64,000 nt of DNA from Hyphomicrobiales bacterium (lineage in GTDB: Bacteria; Pseudomonadota; Alphaproteobacteria; Rhizobiales; Rhizobiaceae). The DNA lies in contig NVSG01000001.1 in the NCBI GenBank assembly GCA_002401155.1, forward strand, positions 372,001 to 436,000, given 5' to 3'. Of this stretch, positions 26,375 to 37,222 are shown piece by piece. The notes under the pieces were generated by a model. That model was not told the origin of the DNA. It ran no database searches and worked only from the letters and a program-made list of their open reading frames with translations. Positions within the stretch are counted from its first letter, which is position 1. The number at the start of each line of letters is the position of its first letter. The position numbers and the translations under genes are program-made.

Positions 26375-28135
26375 TTACCGCATCTCTTGCGGCGCATCCG
26401 CACCGACAATCGACAATCCTGATATTAGAATAAAGGCTACCGCGCGCAACATTGCCAGTCTTGCGAGGGTCAATTCAACGTTTTTGCTGTTGATAAAACG
26501 TAATTCAGGCGATTCTTTCCCTTTATTCCAGTGAGCATGAAGCTCAGAGGCCAATTCATAGAGATAAAACGCCACACGGTGCGGCTCATCCGAACGGGCT
26601 GCCTGCTCGATCATCCGGGGGAATTCGGTCATCTTTTTGATTAACCCGATCTCGCCCTCATCGGTGAGCAACGACAAATCAGCCCGTTTCAGCGCGGCAT
26701 CGCTCACGTCCAGATCAGGTAATTCCGTCCCCACCTGACGAAACACAGAACACGTCCGCGCATAAGCATATTGCACATAAAAAACCGGATTATCCCGTGA
26801 CTGCTCGGTGACCTTGGCAAAATCGAAATCAAGCGGCGCTTCAGGCTTGCGATAAAGCATCATAAAACGCACCGCATCGCTGCCAACTTCTTCCACCACC
26901 TCACGAAGCGTAATGAACTCACCGGAACGTTTCGACATGGTGACAGGTTTGCCATCGCGCAACAGTTTCACCAATTGGCAAAGCAGCACATCAAGTTGCG
27001 TCTTACCGCCAGAAACCGCCTTGGCAACGGCTTTCAGCCGTTTCACATAGCCCCCATGATCGGCACCCAGCACAAACACAGTACGGTCAAAACCACGATC
27101 AAACTTATCTTTGAAATAAGCTACATCGGCAGCGAAATAGGTATATGTACCGTCAGACTTCACCAGCGGGCGGTCAATATCATCGCCAACATCAGTGGAT
27201 CTAAACAGGGTTTGCTTTCGATCTTCCCAATCATCAGGCAATTCACCTTTTGGAGGCGGTAACTTACCTTCATAGACAAACCCTTTGTCCCGCATAACAT
27301 CGAGCATTTTGGTAATTTTCGAACCATTGCCCTCTTCTGCATGAAGGGTACGCTCGGAAAAGAAAACATCCTGATGCACATTCAGTGCCGCCAGATCTTC
27401 ACGGATAAGCACCATCATCGCATCAATAGAAGCATCCCGCAGGAGCGCCATGCGCTCGCCTTCATCCATGGCGAGCAAAGCATCACCATGGGTTTGCGCC
27501 AAAGATTTCCCGAGCGGCACCAGATAATCACCGGGATAAAGCCCGGCGGGAATTGCGCCAATATCTTCACCCAGCGCTTCGCGATAACGCAAAAATACCG
27601 AATTTGCCAAAACATCAATCTGCGAACCCGCATCATTGATATAATATTCCTTGACCACATCATATCCGGCAAATGCCAACAGATTGGCCAGAGCATCGCC
27701 AAACACCGCCCCGCGGCAATGGCCCACATGCATCGGACCGGTAGGATTGGCCGAAACATATTCCACATTGATCTTTTTACCAGCGCCGATTCCGACCTTT
27801 CCATAATCACCATCAGCAGCCAAAATCTGATTCAACTGATCAGCCCAGAACGCAGGAGACAGACGTAAATTGATAAAACCTGGCCCCGCAATTTCAGCAG
27901 AATCCACGTCCGCTTCCGCACTAATTGCATCTACAAGCATCGCAGCCACATCGCGCGGCGGCTTCCCCACCTGTTTCGCCAGCACCATAGCCGCATTCGT
28001 TGCCATATCTCCGTGACTTGAATCACGTGGCGGCTCAACAGAAATTCGACTGCAATCAATTTCATTTTCAACATTAAAATCAATAGCTTCAATGATTTTA
28101 ATGATCTTAAACTTAAATTGAGAATAGATGTTCAT
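26375..28135 (-). CDS. argS: arginyl-tRNA synthetase
   Basis: A class I aminoacyl-tRNA synthetase of 586 residues. The HIGH-like motif is [15 protein letters not shown] and the KMSK-like motif is [10 protein letters not shown], as in bacterial ArgRS; an N-terminal additional domain ([21 protein letters not shown]) and a C-terminal anticodon-binding DALR domain are present. The start is set at 28135 (MNIYSQ), which matches the usual rhizobial N-terminus; an ATG three codons upstream at 28144 is equally open. The gene is preceded by the dgt terminator and followed after 134 bases by the SPOR gene. Confidence 0.96.
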   Translation of the reverse strand: MNIYSQFKFKIIKIIEAIDFNVENEIDCSRISVEPPRDSSHGDMATNAAMVLAKQVGKPPRDVAAMLVDAISAEADVDSAEIAGPGFINLRLSPAFWADQLNQILAADGDYGKVGIGAGKKINVEYVSANPTGPMHVGHCRGAVFGDALANLLAFAGYDVVKEYYINDAGSQIDVLANSVFLRYREALGEDIGAIPAGLYPGDYLVPLGKSLAQTHGDALLAMDEGERMALLRDASIDAMMVLIREDLAALNVHQDVFFSERTLHAEEGNGSKITKMLDVMRDKGFVYEGKLPPPKGELPDDWEDRKQTLFRSTDVGDDIDRPLVKSDGTYTYFAADVAYFKDKFDRGFDRTVFVLGADHGGYVKRLKAVAKAVSGGKTQLDVLLCQLVKLLRDGKPVTMSKRSGEFITLREVVEEVGSDAVRFMMLYRKPEAPLDFDFAKVTEQSRDNPVFYVQYAYARTCSVFRQVGTELPDLDVSDAALKRADLSLLTDEGEIGLIKKMTEFPRMIEQAARSDEPHRVAFYLYELASELHAHWNKGKESPELRFINSKNVELTLARLAMLRAVAFILISGLSIVGADAPQEMR

Positions 28136-28178
28136 CGCCGACATGGAATTGAAAGCCTGATAATTGAAGTTTGATTGG

Positions 28179-28199
28179 ATAAAAGCCCACAGGGCTTAT
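28179..28199 (-). terminator. short intrinsic terminator after dgt
   Basis: On the minus strand AAGCCC and GGGCTT form a six-base stem with a three-base loop, followed by TTAT. It lies just after the dgt stop and before argS. The stem is short, so read-through into argS is likely. Confidence 0.5.
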
Positions 28200-28208
28200 G
28201 ACAGAGCG

Positions 28209-29402
28209 CTAACCTAAATCCGGTGTAACGTCAAACAATCGCTGATGTTCCAAAATCGCATAGCGGTCGGTCATCCCGGCAATAAAATCGCAAACAATGC
28301 GGGCGCGTTTCCCCTCATCGAGCTTTGCGTCTGCCTGCTTCCAGTCGGTTCCCCACTCCTTGGGCATCTCGGCTTGACCGGAAAAATAGTTCTTAAACAA
28401 ATCCAGCACAATTTTATAAGCATTCTCGCGCACCGCCATCACGCCCGGAGCACGGTACATATTGGCAAAGAGAAACGCCTTGATGATTTTTTCCTTTTTT
28501 GCCATCGGCCCGCTAAACGCCACAATGGTATGGCCGGCATGGCGAACATCATCGGCACTTTGCGGCTTGAGTTTATCCAGCCTACGATTGGTTTCGCCAA
28601 TCACATCTTCCACCATGGCAGTAATCTGGCGACGAATAACTTCATGGATAATCCGGCTATCGTCCAGATCGGGATAATCGGCCTTCACTTTTGCCAGCGT
28701 CTCACGCGCCAGTGGTAATTCGCTGATATCCTTGAGTGAAAACAACTCCGCCCGCAAACCATCATCCAGGTCATGGGCATTATAGGCAATATCGTCGGCA
28801 ATCGCTGCACATTGCGCCTCAATCGAAGAATGGCTATCCAGCCACAAATCAAACGTCTTATTAAAATTCAAAACCGATTGCGCCAAATTGTCGGTAACCG
28901 GCCCATTGTGTTTGACCAGCCCCTCCAGCGTTTCCCAACTCAAATTCAACCCGTCAAAAGCTGCATAGCGCCGCTCAAGATCAGTAACAATCCGCAGGGA
29001 CTGAGCATTGTGATCAAAGCCGCCAAAATCCACCATCACCTCATTCAGCGCTTCTTCGCCCGTATGGCCAAACGGCGTGTGGCCAAAGTCGTGCGATAGC
29101 GCCAACGCCTCGGCCAAATCCTCATCCACCCGAAAGGCCCTCGCCAAAGCCCGCGCGATTTGCGCAACTTCAATCGAATGGGTCAGTCTGGTGCGATAAT
29201 GATCGCCCTCGTGATAAACAAAAACCTGCGTTTTATGCTTCATTCGGCGAAAGGCGGTGGAATGCACAATCCGGTCCCTGTCGCGCTGAAATGGCGTTCT
29301 GGTGGGACTGGAGGGCTCTTCAACAAGCCGACCACGACTTTCATCAGCCTGACAAGCGTATGCTGCCAGTCCGGTTCTGCCATAAAATATTTTTTCAGGC
29401 AT
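28209..29402 (-). CDS. dgt: deoxyguanosinetriphosphate triphosphohydrolase-like protein
   Basis: A 397-residue HD-domain dNTPase. Metal ligands are visible in [10 protein letters not shown] (His75) and [15 protein letters not shown] (His104-Asp105). Members hydrolyse dNTPs to nucleoside plus triphosphate and help balance DNA precursor pools. The ATG at 29402 has GGAGG five bases upstream; an in-frame ATG at 29414 overlaps the ABC ATPase stop but lies on the SD itself. It is the last gene of the glmU-ABC-dgt operon and is followed by a short terminator. Confidence 0.93.
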   Translation of the reverse strand: MPEKIFYGRTGLAAYACQADESRGRLVEEPSSPTRTPFQRDRDRIVHSTAFRRMKHKTQVFVYHEGDHYRTRLTHSIEVAQIARALARAFRVDEDLAEALALSHDFGHTPFGHTGEEALNEVMVDFGGFDHNAQSLRIVTDLERRYAAFDGLNLSWETLEGLVKHNGPVTDNLAQSVLNFNKTFDLWLDSHSSIEAQCAAIADDIAYNAHDLDDGLRAELFSLKDISELPLARETLAKVKADYPDLDDSRIIHEVIRRQITAMVEDVIGETNRRLDKLKPQSADDVRHAGHTIVAFSGPMAKKEKIIKAFLFANMYRAPGVMAVRENAYKIVLDLFKNYFSGQAEMPKEWGTDWKQADAKLDEGKRARIVCDFIAGMTDRYAILEHQRLFDVTPDLG

Positions 29403-29413
29403 ATCGGCCTCCA

Positions 29414-30571
29414 TCAGGCGGAAAACATCATAATTTTTTGCTTGTCAGCGGTAACGCGTACATATCGGGCGTCCTTATCAAGGCCATCCGCACGAATGCG
29501 AACCCGCACCGGCTCCAGCCGTCCATCAATGCCCAATTCGATCAGTTCAACAATGCCCATAAAGCGCCGCGAACGTATCTGGGCAATGCCATCACCTTCT
29601 GCCTTAGCAACTTCCAAATTCAAATCAGAAAGCCGTACACAAATATTGACCAAGTCCCCGTCAGAAAACCCCTTGGCCTTGAGTTCACCCAGCGGTGTAT
29701 CAACCATTCCGGCTTTGACCGTATGTTGGAAAATATTTACCTCGGAGAAAAACTGCGCTGAAAACAGACTATTCGGTCTGTGATAAAGTTCTTCGCACGG
29801 ACCAAATTGCACCAGATTACCGTCCTTCATCAGCGCGATATGATCGGCCACACGCAAAGCTTCTTCCGGGTCGTGGGTGACGATGATGGCCGTTGAGCGC
29901 GTATCGCGCAGCAATTCAACGGTCTCCGCCCGAATAGTATCGCGCAACCGCGCATCAAGGCCGGAAAACGGCTCATCCATCAGCACGATTTGCGGACGCG
30001 GCGCCAATGCCCGTGCAAGGGCCACACGCTGTTGTTCGCCGCCGGAAATCTGGTCCGGGTAAACATCGGCATATTGAAGCATTCCGACTCGTTCCAACAT
30101 GCGATTGGCCTGCGTCGTTGCATCTTTACGGCTCAACTGAGCCAAACCAAATTTCACATTATCAAGAATGGTCAAATGGGGAAAAAGCGCAAAATCCTGA
30201 AATACCAGCCCGATACCACGTTGCTCGGTTTCAACGTGAACGCCCTCGCCATCCACCAATTGGTTATCGATTTTCACGGTGCCGGTATTAGGAACTTCCA
30301 ACCCGGCAGCAATGCGTAAAAGTGTGGTCTTGCCGGAACCAGACGGTCCTAATAAGCATAAAATTTCGCCCGGAGCTGCCTCCAATGTCACACCATTGAG
30401 AACAAGGGTTTTATGATAGGCATAACAAACATTTTGAAAACTGATGCTTGAAGCAATGGAAACACCGGCAGAATTGGGCGCGCCCCACTGGCCACTAGAT
30501 CGACCACTGGTGGCCGTTTCACCCACCTGCTCATCCATAGCTTTATTTTGCCCTAAAACATTCATTGTCAT
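29414..30571 (-). CDS. orphan ABC transporter ATP-binding protein, FbpC/PotA type
   Basis: A 385-residue ATPase. Walker [10 protein letters not shown] starts at residue 75; the signature [16 protein letters not shown] and Walker [12 protein letters not shown] follow, then the H-loop [11 protein letters not shown]-terminal TOBE-like regulatory domain spans about residues 285-385. The closest type is the FbpC/PotA/CysA group importing ferric iron, polyamines or sulfate. There is no permease or binding protein near. It starts after GGAAG, three bases after the glmU stop, so it is cotranscribed with glmU and dgt. A 35-residue polar N-terminal extension precedes the usual start of such ATPases. 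Confidence 0.88.
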   Translation of the reverse strand: MTMNVLGQNKAMDEQVGETATSGRSSGQWGAPNSAGVSIASSISFQNVCYAYHKTLVLNGVTLEAAPGEILCLLGPSGSGKTTLLRIAAGLEVPNTGTVKIDNQLVDGEGVHVETEQRGIGLVFQDFALFPHLTILDNVKFGLAQLSRKDATTQANRMLERVGMLQYADVYPDQISGGEQQRVALARALAPRPQIVLMDEPFSGLDARLRDTIRAETVELLRDTRSTAIIVTHDPEEALRVADHIALMKDGNLVQFGPCEELYHRPNSLFSAQFFSEVNIFQHTVKAGMVDTPLGELKAKGFSDGDLVNICVRLSDLNLEVAKAEGDGIAQIRSRRFMGIVELIELGIDGRLEPVRVRIRADGLDKDARYVRVTADKQKIMMFSA

Positions 30572-30574
30572 TTG

Positions 30575-31942
30575 CTACTTCCGGCGCGATTCCTTGAGCG
30601 CCGCATTGCGTTTTCTGATTTGCGTTCCGTAATCTTTCTTTATCGTCTGCCTGCCACGGCCAATGCCCATGGCATCATCCGGCACATCTTCGGTGATAAC
30701 ACTGCCCGATGCCACAAAGCCACCGTCGCCAATTTTCACCGGCGCAACCAGCGATGAATTCGAGCCGATAAAGGCATTTTTTCCAATATCCGTAAAGTGC
30801 TTGTTCATGCCATCATAGTTGCAGGTGATTGTACCCGCCCCGATATTAGCACCGGCACCAACACGAGCATCACCCACATAACTAAGATGGTTCACCTTCG
30901 CCCCCTCTTCAATGATGGCCTTTTTGATCTCGCAAAAATTACCAATTTTCGAACCGGCAAGCAATTCCGCACCGGGTCGCAGCCGCGCATAGGGGCCAAC
31001 AACCACATCATTGCCCACATTAGCGCCTTCAAGATGCGAAAACGCGCGAATGTTCGCACCGCTTTTAACAACAACCTCAGGGCCAAACACCACATTAGGC
31101 TCAATCATCACATCACCTTCAACCTGCGTATCATAATGAAAGAATACGGTTTGCGGAGCACTCATAGCAACGCCGGAAAGCATCAGTACTTTGCGTTTGC
31201 GCTGCTGCCAAAGAGCCTCCACCTCAGCCAGTTCCACCCGATTATTAACGCCAATGATTTCAGCCTCATCGGCTTCAATCGCCACAACTTTGAGGTTCCT
31301 CGAACGGGCAACTTCAACGATATCGGTCAAATAATACTCTTGTTTGGCGTTATCATTGGAAATCCTATCAAGCAGGCTAAGGGCTTCTTTGCCGGAAAAT
31401 GCCATAATGCCGCCATTGCAAAATTTGACCTGCCGCTCTTCCTCGGTGGCATCCTTATGTTCGCGAATGGCAACAAGTTCACCCTCTTTTTCCAACAGCC
31501 GACCATAGCCGGTAGGATTGTCCGTACGAAACCCAAGCACAGCCACATCAACACCACCAGCCAGTAGCTCGCGCAATTCGAGCAAAGTCTCGGCCCGCGT
31601 CAATGGCACGTCGCCATATAGAATAAGAACATCATCATAGGATTTATCAATCGCTTCACGCGCTGCAAGTACTGCATGGCCAGTGCCGAGCCGTTCGGTC
31701 TGCACGAATATCTGCGCATCGCCATTTTGATTGATGACAACTTCCGCAACCCGTTCTGCCTGATTACCCACAACCACCGCAAGCGCCGTGCCGCCAGCCT
31801 CACGGGCCGCATCCATCACATGATTGACCATCGGCAACCCGGCAACCGGGTGCAAAACCTTGGGCATGTCCGAACGCATCCGCGTTCCTTCACCCGCCGC
31901 AAGAATAATCGTCAAACATGTTCTGCTGCTGGAATTGTTCAT
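30575..31942 (-). CDS. glmU: bifunctional GlmU (glucosamine-1-phosphate acetyltransferase / UDP-GlcNAc pyrophosphorylase)
   Basis: A 455-residue bifunctional enzyme making UDP-GlcNAc for peptidoglycan and lipid A. The uridyltransferase domain begins with [20 protein letters not shown]; the C-terminal half is a left-handed beta-helix of hexapeptide repeats with the acetyltransferase motifs [18 protein letters not shown] and NYDGMNKH. The ATG at 31942 has AGG upstream; a TTG 15 bases earlier is less likely. It begins a run of close minus-strand genes (ABC ATPase, dgt) and is divergent from ycjX across a 166-base promoter region. Confidence 0.96.
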   Translation of the reverse strand: MNNSSSRTCLTIILAAGEGTRMRSDMPKVLHPVAGLPMVNHVMDAAREAGGTALAVVVGNQAERVAEVVINQNGDAQIFVQTERLGTGHAVLAAREAIDKSYDDVLILYGDVPLTRAETLLELRELLAGGVDVAVLGFRTDNPTGYGRLLEKEGELVAIREHKDATEEERQVKFCNGGIMAFSGKEALSLLDRISNDNAKQEYYLTDIVEVARSRNLKVVAIEADEAEIIGVNNRVELAEVEALWQQRKRKVLMLSGVAMSAPQTVFFHYDTQVEGDVMIEPNVVFGPEVVVKSGANIRAFSHLEGANVGNDVVVGPYARLRPGAELLAGSKIGNFCEIKKAIIEEGAKVNHLSYVGDARVGAGANIGAGTITCNYDGMNKHFTDIGKNAFIGSNSSLVAPVKIGDGGFVASGSVITEDVPDDAMGIGRGRQTIKKDYGTQIRKRNAALKESRRK

Positions 31943-32108
31943 TTCGCCTGCTTTCAAAGTCTCGATTTACGTCCACATACACCAGATGGCGTTACAATTT
32001 CGTTGATTTTCTCATCCCTAGCCCCAAAAACCATCCGTTGCAATTGCCCGGTTTTCTCCCATATCAATGAAATACACCAAAAATGGTTTTGAAAGATTGA
32101 GGTACGGA

Positions 32109-33563
32109 TTGTCGAACATTACAATTTTGACCGATGACGCGCTGATTGCGTTCGATAATCTGTCCGATATGGCCAGCAATCTCGTCTCGCCGACCATTCG
32201 CCTCGGCATAACCGGCCTGTCGAGAGCGGGGAAAACGGTTTTTATCACTTCGCTGGTGCATAATTTAATCCATGGCGGCAGGCTTCCAATGTTTGAACCC
32301 TATGCCAGCGGACGGATTGCGCAGGCCATGTTGCAACCACAGCCATCGATGAACGTGCCGCGTTTTGCTTATGAAGATCACGTCCAAACCCTGCTTGAAG
32401 ATCACGCATGGCCAAAATCCACTGCCTCGATCTCCGAGCTACGGCTAACCCTGAAATATGAATCCGCCACCGCATGGGGCCGAACGTTTGGCTCTGGCGT
32501 ATTGAACATAGATATGGTCGATTACCCCGGCGAATGGTTGCTCGATTTACCCTTGCTTGGCATGGATTTTGCCCAATGGAGCAATCAAGCCCTGGACTTA
32601 TCACGCCAGCCAGCGCGCAAAAAACTGGCCGCTAAATGGCACGCTGCCCTCGCCAAAATTGACGCCACTGCCCCGATCGAAGAAACCATCGCCAGGGAAC
32701 AAGCCCAGATATTCACCCAATATCTACGTGATTGCCGCGAAGATAAATCGGCACTCTCAACGCTCCCGCCCGGACGTTTCCTGATGCCCGGCGATCTGGA
32801 AGGCTCCCCCGCCCTCACCTTCGCCCCGCTGAATTTACCCGAAGGTGCAAAGCCCGAACCAGATAGCCTACACGCATTGATGCAAGACCGTTTCGAAGCC
32901 TATAAAACCATCGTCATCAAACCATTTTTCCGCGAGCACTTCGCCCGGCTGGACCGCCAGATCGTGTTAGTCGACACATTACAGGCCATCAATGCGGGGC
33001 CGGAAGCCATTCAGGATTTGGAGATCGCCCTTGCCAACGTGCTTGCCTGTTTCAGACCCGGCTCAGGCCATTGGCTCACCTCTATTTTATCGCGCAAAAT
33101 CGATAAAATCCTGTTTGCCGCCACCAAAGCCGACCACCTCCACCACGAAAATCACGACCGACTGGAAGCCCTGCTCTCCCGCCTAGTCGAAAAAGCCATA
33201 GCCCGCGCAAAGTTCGCAGGAGCCGATGTGGATGTCCAAGCCATCGCCTCCATCCGCGCCACAAAAGAAGGATATATGGGCGAAGGCAAAGACAAGCTCC
33301 CGGTGGTCATCGGCAAACCGCTCAAAGATCAGGTGATCGATGGCGAAAAATTCGACGGCAACACAAAAACTGCCATTTTCCCCGGCGACTTGCCCAAGAA
33401 CCCGTCCGATCTATTTTCCGGTTCAAAAAACAAGCAAAACCTCACCTTCGTCCGCTTCAAACCGCCAGAGCTGGAAACCAGCGCTGATGGCCTCACCCTT
33501 TCCCTGCCACACATCCGGCTCGACCGCGCACTGCAATTCCTCCTTGCAGACCGCCTCGCCTGA
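32109..33563 (+). CDS. YcjX family P-loop protein
   Basis: A 484-residue GTPase-like protein of the YcjX/DUF463 family, with the P-loop GLSRAGKT at residues 36-43 followed by FITSLVHNLIHGGRLPMFEP. E. coli YcjX belongs to the Psp stress regulon, and family members have been proposed to bind nucleotides; the true function is unknown. The start is taken as TTG at 32109 because GAGG lies six bases upstream; an in-frame ATG at 32067 gives 14 more residues without SD. It is followed 12 bases later by a DUF697 (YcjF-like) gene, the usual partner. Confidence 0.87.
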   Translation: MSNITILTDDALIAFDNLSDMASNLVSPTIRLGITGLSRAGKTVFITSLVHNLIHGGRLPMFEPYASGRIAQAMLQPQPSMNVPRFAYEDHVQTLLEDHAWPKSTASISELRLTLKYESATAWGRTFGSGVLNIDMVDYPGEWLLDLPLLGMDFAQWSNQALDLSRQPARKKLAAKWHAALAKIDATAPIEETIAREQAQIFTQYLRDCREDKSALSTLPPGRFLMPGDLEGSPALTFAPLNLPEGAKPEPDSLHALMQDRFEAYKTIVIKPFFREHFARLDRQIVLVDTLQAINAGPEAIQDLEIALANVLACFRPGSGHWLTSILSRKIDKILFAATKADHLHHENHDRLEALLSRLVEKAIARAKFAGADVDVQAIASIRATKEGYMGEGKDKLPVVIGKPLKDQVIDGEKFDGNTKTAIFPGDLPKNPSDLFSGSKNKQNLTFVRFKPPELETSADGLTLSLPHIRLDRALQFLLADRLA

Positions 33564-33575
33564 TTGGAGAAACAA

Positions 33576-34628
33576 TTGCCAGATTCAACCAGAAAACCCC
33601 GCGCATTCAAATTTCAGGATGACGAGAAGCCAAAACCAAAGCGCAAACCACGCGCCGCTAAAGACGCATCCAACCTCACCGTCATTTCCGACGACGAGGC
33701 CAATGGCATCATCAAAACCCTAGAACCAGCGCCGTTAAAGCCGCGCAAACGCAAAGGTTTCAAATGGTCGACTTTATTCTTCGCAAGCCTCGGCGGTCTC
33801 ATATCCATAGGCATCGGCCTCAGCCTCGACCAACTCATTCGCGAACTGTTTGAACGCTACACATGGGCCGGATGGATTGCCGCCGGTTTCACTGCAATCT
33901 TAGTGCTGTCACTCATTGCCATCATCCTCAAGGAAATCTGGGGCATATTTCACCTCCAGAAAACCACAGAACTCCGACAAAAAGCGGAGAAAGCCAAATC
34001 CGACAATAATCTGCAACAGGCACAACGCGCAGCCAGCGAACTCTCACAATTATTCCGAAATCGCGCCGATACAGCCCTTGCCAGAACCCGCCTGAGCGAA
34101 CATGCCAGCGAAATAATGGATGGCAACGACCTCATCACGCTTACCGAACGCGAACTGATGCAACCGCTCGATAAGAAGGCCCGTCAGCTAGTAATGAATT
34201 CCGCCAAGCGCGTTTCGCTGGTCACGGCTATTTCACCCCGCGCCATCGTCGATATCCTCTATGTACTGATGGAAAACATTCGCCTCCTCCGCGCCTTGTC
34301 GGAACTATACGGCGGACGCCCCGGCACGCTGGGTTTTTTGCGTCTATCAAAAAATGTGTTGACCCATCTGGCCGCGACTGGCGCAATTGCTATTGGTGAT
34401 GGCCTGTTACAACAAATGATCGGTCAGGGCCTTGCTGCAAAGCTTTCCGCAAGACTGGGTGAAGGCATCATCAATGGCCTGCTCACCGCTCGCATCGGCA
34501 TTTCAGCCATGGACATTTGCCGCCCAATGGCTTTTGATGCGCTGAAGCGTCCGGGAATTTCCGATTTTATGGGCGAACTACTAAGGCTCAACCAAACAAA
34601 TTCCAAGTCAAACAGTGTGGATAAGTAG
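33576..34628 (+). CDS. TIGR01620/DUF697 (YcjF-like) membrane protein
   Basis: A 350-residue protein with a basic, Pro/Lys-rich N-terminal tail of about 65 residues, two adjacent membrane helices (near residues 68-90 and 105-130), a helical middle and a DUF697 C-terminus. It pairs with YcjX in many proteobacteria. The TTG at 33576 has GGAG six bases upstream, the same unusual arrangement seen in its partner. Function unknown; membrane recruitment of the YcjX P-loop protein is a reasonable guess. Confidence 0.85.
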   Translation: MPDSTRKPRAFKFQDDEKPKPKRKPRAAKDASNLTVISDDEANGIIKTLEPAPLKPRKRKGFKWSTLFFASLGGLISIGIGLSLDQLIRELFERYTWAGWIAAGFTAILVLSLIAIILKEIWGIFHLQKTTELRQKAEKAKSDNNLQQAQRAASELSQLFRNRADTALARTRLSEHASEIMDGNDLITLTERELMQPLDKKARQLVMNSAKRVSLVTAISPRAIVDILYVLMENIRLLRALSELYGGRPGTLGFLRLSKNVLTHLAATGAIAIGDGLLQQMIGQGLAAKLSARLGEGIINGLLTARIGISAMDICRPMAFDALKRPGISDFMGELLRLNQTNSKSNSVDK

Positions 34629-34767
34629 TCCATGCAACAATTGGAAACAGCATGTGATTCAATTCCTTGGCGATGGCCATCAATTACTGTCATTCTGTCT
34701 GGTAAGGAATAAATGGTTAACTATTTTCGGTAAGGATGCGTTCATAGATTCGGGTGGTACATTGATA

Positions 34768-35289
34768 ATGCGATTTTTCGGTATTCTGTTTTTTGCTTTT
34801 TCTTGTTTGTTGGTTTCATTTGCCGCACAGGCTTCTGACCGAACATTTTTCTCAGGCATTGAGGGAAAATGGCGCGGTCCCGGCGAAATCGTTGCGGGAA
34901 AATTCAAAGGCACCAAATTCGTTTGTACGTTTGACGGCGACACTCTGGCAAAATCATCTGGCATGAATATTGGTGGCTCCTGCCGCATCGGGCTATTTTC
35001 TCAACCAATGAATGCGCTCGTACGCAAAGCTGGCGGCGGTTATAAGGGCAAATTCCTCGATGGTGCGGTCGGCGAAGGCATGGACGTTATCGGTGGCCGT
35101 TATTCCAGATCACGCCTGAGCGTTGATATTGTTCGCAAGGATTTGCGCGGCGTAATGATCACGAGCCTCAACAAGAAAAACATGCTGAACGTCACCGTAT
35201 CCGTTCATGTCGGTAAAAGGCTAATCCCCGTCATCGGAATGACTCTGAAGCGCGTTGGCTCTAAGAAAATGGCCAGTAAAACCAAATAA
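34768..35289 (+). CDS. secreted protein, unknown function
   Basis: A 173-residue exported protein with a signal peptide ending AAQAS near residue 23. The mature part is beta-rich and basic, beginning FFSGIEGKWRGPGEIVAGKFKGT, and has two Cys (FVCTFDG and GGSCRIG) that could pair. The GKWRGPG start suggests a lipocalin-like or small beta-barrel domain found in rhizobial periplasmic proteins, but I cannot name it. Its TAA stop abuts the folK stop on the opposite strand with no space between. The frame open from 34615 is not supported upstream of the signal peptide. Confidence 0.7.
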   Translation: MRFFGILFFAFSCLLVSFAAQASDRTFFSGIEGKWRGPGEIVAGKFKGTKFVCTFDGDTLAKSSGMNIGGSCRIGLFSQPMNALVRKAGGGYKGKFLDGAVGEGMDVIGGRYSRSRLSVDIVRKDLRGVMITSLNKKNMLNVTVSVHVGKRLIPVIGMTLKRVGSKKMASKTK

Positions 35290-35820
35290 TTACCGCTCAT
35301 TACGGGATAAATACCAATTGCTCTCAGCGGGATGCAATTTGATCTCGCTTATATCGCATTTCCCCAGCCAATCCGACACGCTCTTTCGGTAAATCAGCAA
35401 TTCCGGTGAGATATCTGCCAGCGGTTTAAGCACAAATGCCCGCTCATGCATTCTTGGATGCGGCAAGGTAAGCCTGTCATCTGCTCGCTCCACCCCCTCA
35501 TAAATCAACAAATCCACATCGATAGAGCGCGGGCCCCAACGCACAATGCGTTTCCGTTTCAACGCCTTTTCTGCCGACAGGCAAGCATCCAAAAGCAATT
35601 CCGGGCTTAGCGTCGTGGAGATTTTTGCCGCAGCGTTCAAAAACCAGTCCTGATCCACATTGCCCCAAGGCGGGGTCTTGTAGATCGGCGATACGGCAAG
35701 AATTTCAACAGCTTCACCAGCGCTCAATAGCTGCAAGGCAACAGCCATATTAGCCTGAACATCGCCAATATTCCCCCCAAGTCCGAGCCACGCCAGATGA
35801 GGTGAAGACTTAGTCATCAT
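35290..35820 (-). CDS. folK: 2-amino-4-hydroxy-6-hydroxymethyldihydropteridine pyrophosphokinase
   Basis: A 176-residue HPPK, which activates the pterin with ATP before folP joins it to p-aminobenzoate. Signatures are WLGLGGNIGD at the start, SPIYKTPPWG, and the metal-binding RWGPRSIDVDLLIYEG followed by LPHPRMHERAFVL. Its start region overlaps the folB stop by 11 bases. Order folP-folB-folK, all minus strand, is the usual alphaproteobacterial folate cluster. Confidence 0.96.
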   Translation of the reverse strand: MMTKSSPHLAWLGLGGNIGDVQANMAVALQLLSAGEAVEILAVSPIYKTPPWGNVDQDWFLNAAAKISTTLSPELLLDACLSAEKALKRKRIVRWGPRSIDVDLLIYEGVERADDRLTLPHPRMHERAFVLKPLADISPELLIYRKSVSDWLGKCDISEIKLHPAESNWYLSRNER

Positions 35821-36184
35821 TTTGGGGATAGGTCACGCTGACCTCGGCATAATCCAAAATACCCTGCACCGGCGCGCTTGGTTTTCGAATGGTGATGGTC
35901 GCACGTTTCACAATCGAAAATGTCGAACAAATATCCTTGGCCACATCCAGCGCCAGCGCTTCAATCAAAAAGCGCCGTTTGCCGCTGATAATGCGTTCGA
36001 TCACCTGAAAAGCTGCGCCATAATCGACCACTTTTTCAATGTCGTCATTTTCCAAGCCATCGGTTCCGTTGACCACAAGTTCCGCATCCACAAAAAAGCG
36101 CTGCCCCAGAGTTTCCTCTTCATTGAACAACCCATGACGCGCAAAGAACGCGCAATTGTGCAGTCTGATTACATATTCCGTCAT
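35810..36184 (-). CDS. folB: dihydroneopterin aldolase
   Basis: A 124-residue FolB that converts dihydroneopterin to hydroxymethyldihydropterin and glycolaldehyde. Typical features are the N-terminal LHNCAFFARHGLFNEEETLGQ, with the active-site Glu, and VVDYGAAFQVI in the middle. The ATG at 36184 (MTEYVI) is chosen; the frame is open further up to 36214 into the folP gap. It lies 16 bases after folP and overlaps folK. Confidence 0.95.
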   Translation of the reverse strand: MTEYVIRLHNCAFFARHGLFNEEETLGQRFFVDAELVVNGTDGLENDDIEKVVDYGAAFQVIERIISGKRRFLIEALALDVAKDICSTFSIVKRATITIRKPSAPVQGILDYAEVSVTYPQNDD

Positions 36185-36200
36185 ATTTGTATTCCCCATT

Positions 36201-37055
36201 TCAACAAGCAGCAATCACCGCATCTGCAATAGCCAGTGCGTCCTTGTTGGCACCAATATCATGCACCCTAAAGACTGTGCTACCCTTCATTCTGGTTAAA
36301 ACACTTGTGGCAGCAGTTGCAACATCGCGCTCACCAACCTCACGGCCTGTCACCGCCCCCAAAAAGCGTTTTCGCGACGTTCCTGTCAAAAGCGGAAAAC
36401 CAAGTTCAAACAATCTTTCAAAATTGGCCAGCAATTCAACATTTTCCTCTGGCTCTTTGGCAAAACCAAAGCCCGGATCAAGTACAATTGCCTCATCCTT
36501 TACCCCGGCAGATTTGGCAATCTCCAGCGATTTGGAAAGATAGTCTATCTGATCCTTGATCACATCACGGTCGCGGTCTCTTTCACGTCCCGAATGCATC
36601 AAACAGCAGCCTGCTCCCGTATCAGAGGCAACTTTTGCAATTGCCTGCTCTTTTTGAAAGCCCCATACATCATTGATGATATGCGCCCCGGCTTCGATTG
36701 CCATTTTCGCAGTTTCTGCGCGATAGGTATCGATAGAAATAAACGCATCGGTTTTTTCGGACAATGCCTCAATCACCGGTAATATGCGGGCTTGCTCTTC
36801 CTCGGCGGATATAGGCACCGCACCGGGTTTGGTAGACTCTCCGCCAACATCTACGATTGCCGCCCCTTCTTCCACCATTTGAAGGGCCGCAAAAACTGCC
36901 ACATCCACATTGCGCAATTTCCCGCCATCGGAAAACGAATCAGGCGTAACATTCAATATCCCCATCAAAATGCCCTTTGGCCCAAGTGTAATATGACGCC
37001 CATGCGCCAATTGCCAATCGCGAGGTTTAAAGGGATTGAATGCGTCTTTGCCCAT
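36201..37055 (-). CDS. folP: dihydropteroate synthase
   Basis: A 284-residue TIM-barrel enzyme, the sulfonamide target, joining hydroxymethyldihydropterin pyrophosphate to p-aminobenzoate. GILNVTPDSFSDGG, VDVGGESTKPGA and the C-terminal FRVHDIG are diagnostic. The ATG at 37055 has GGAG ten bases upstream; reading further to 37124 gives sequence not typical of the family. folP leads the folP-folB-folK run and is divergent from an MFS gene 167 bases away. Confidence 0.95.
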   Translation of the reverse strand: MGKDAFNPFKPRDWQLAHGRHITLGPKGILMGILNVTPDSFSDGGKLRNVDVAVFAALQMVEEGAAIVDVGGESTKPGAVPISAEEEQARILPVIEALSEKTDAFISIDTYRAETAKMAIEAGAHIINDVWGFQKEQAIAKVASDTGAGCCLMHSGRERDRDRDVIKDQIDYLSKSLEIAKSAGVKDEAIVLDPGFGFAKEPEENVELLANFERLFELGFPLLTGTSRKRFLGAVTGREVGERDVATAATSVLTRMKGSTVFRVHDIGANKDALAIADAVIAAC

Positions 37056-37222
37056 GCAAGGCCTGCTCCGAGTTGAATTCTTTGGACATTCTTTATCGAC
37101 AACAACAAGCAATAGCCATTCCATTTTTCAAAATCACTACCGCAAGATAAACCGTCCATAAACAGATTGCCGATGTCATAAACGCCTGATATCGCTAGCC
37201 ACTAATCACAAGGCTCCTCGCA

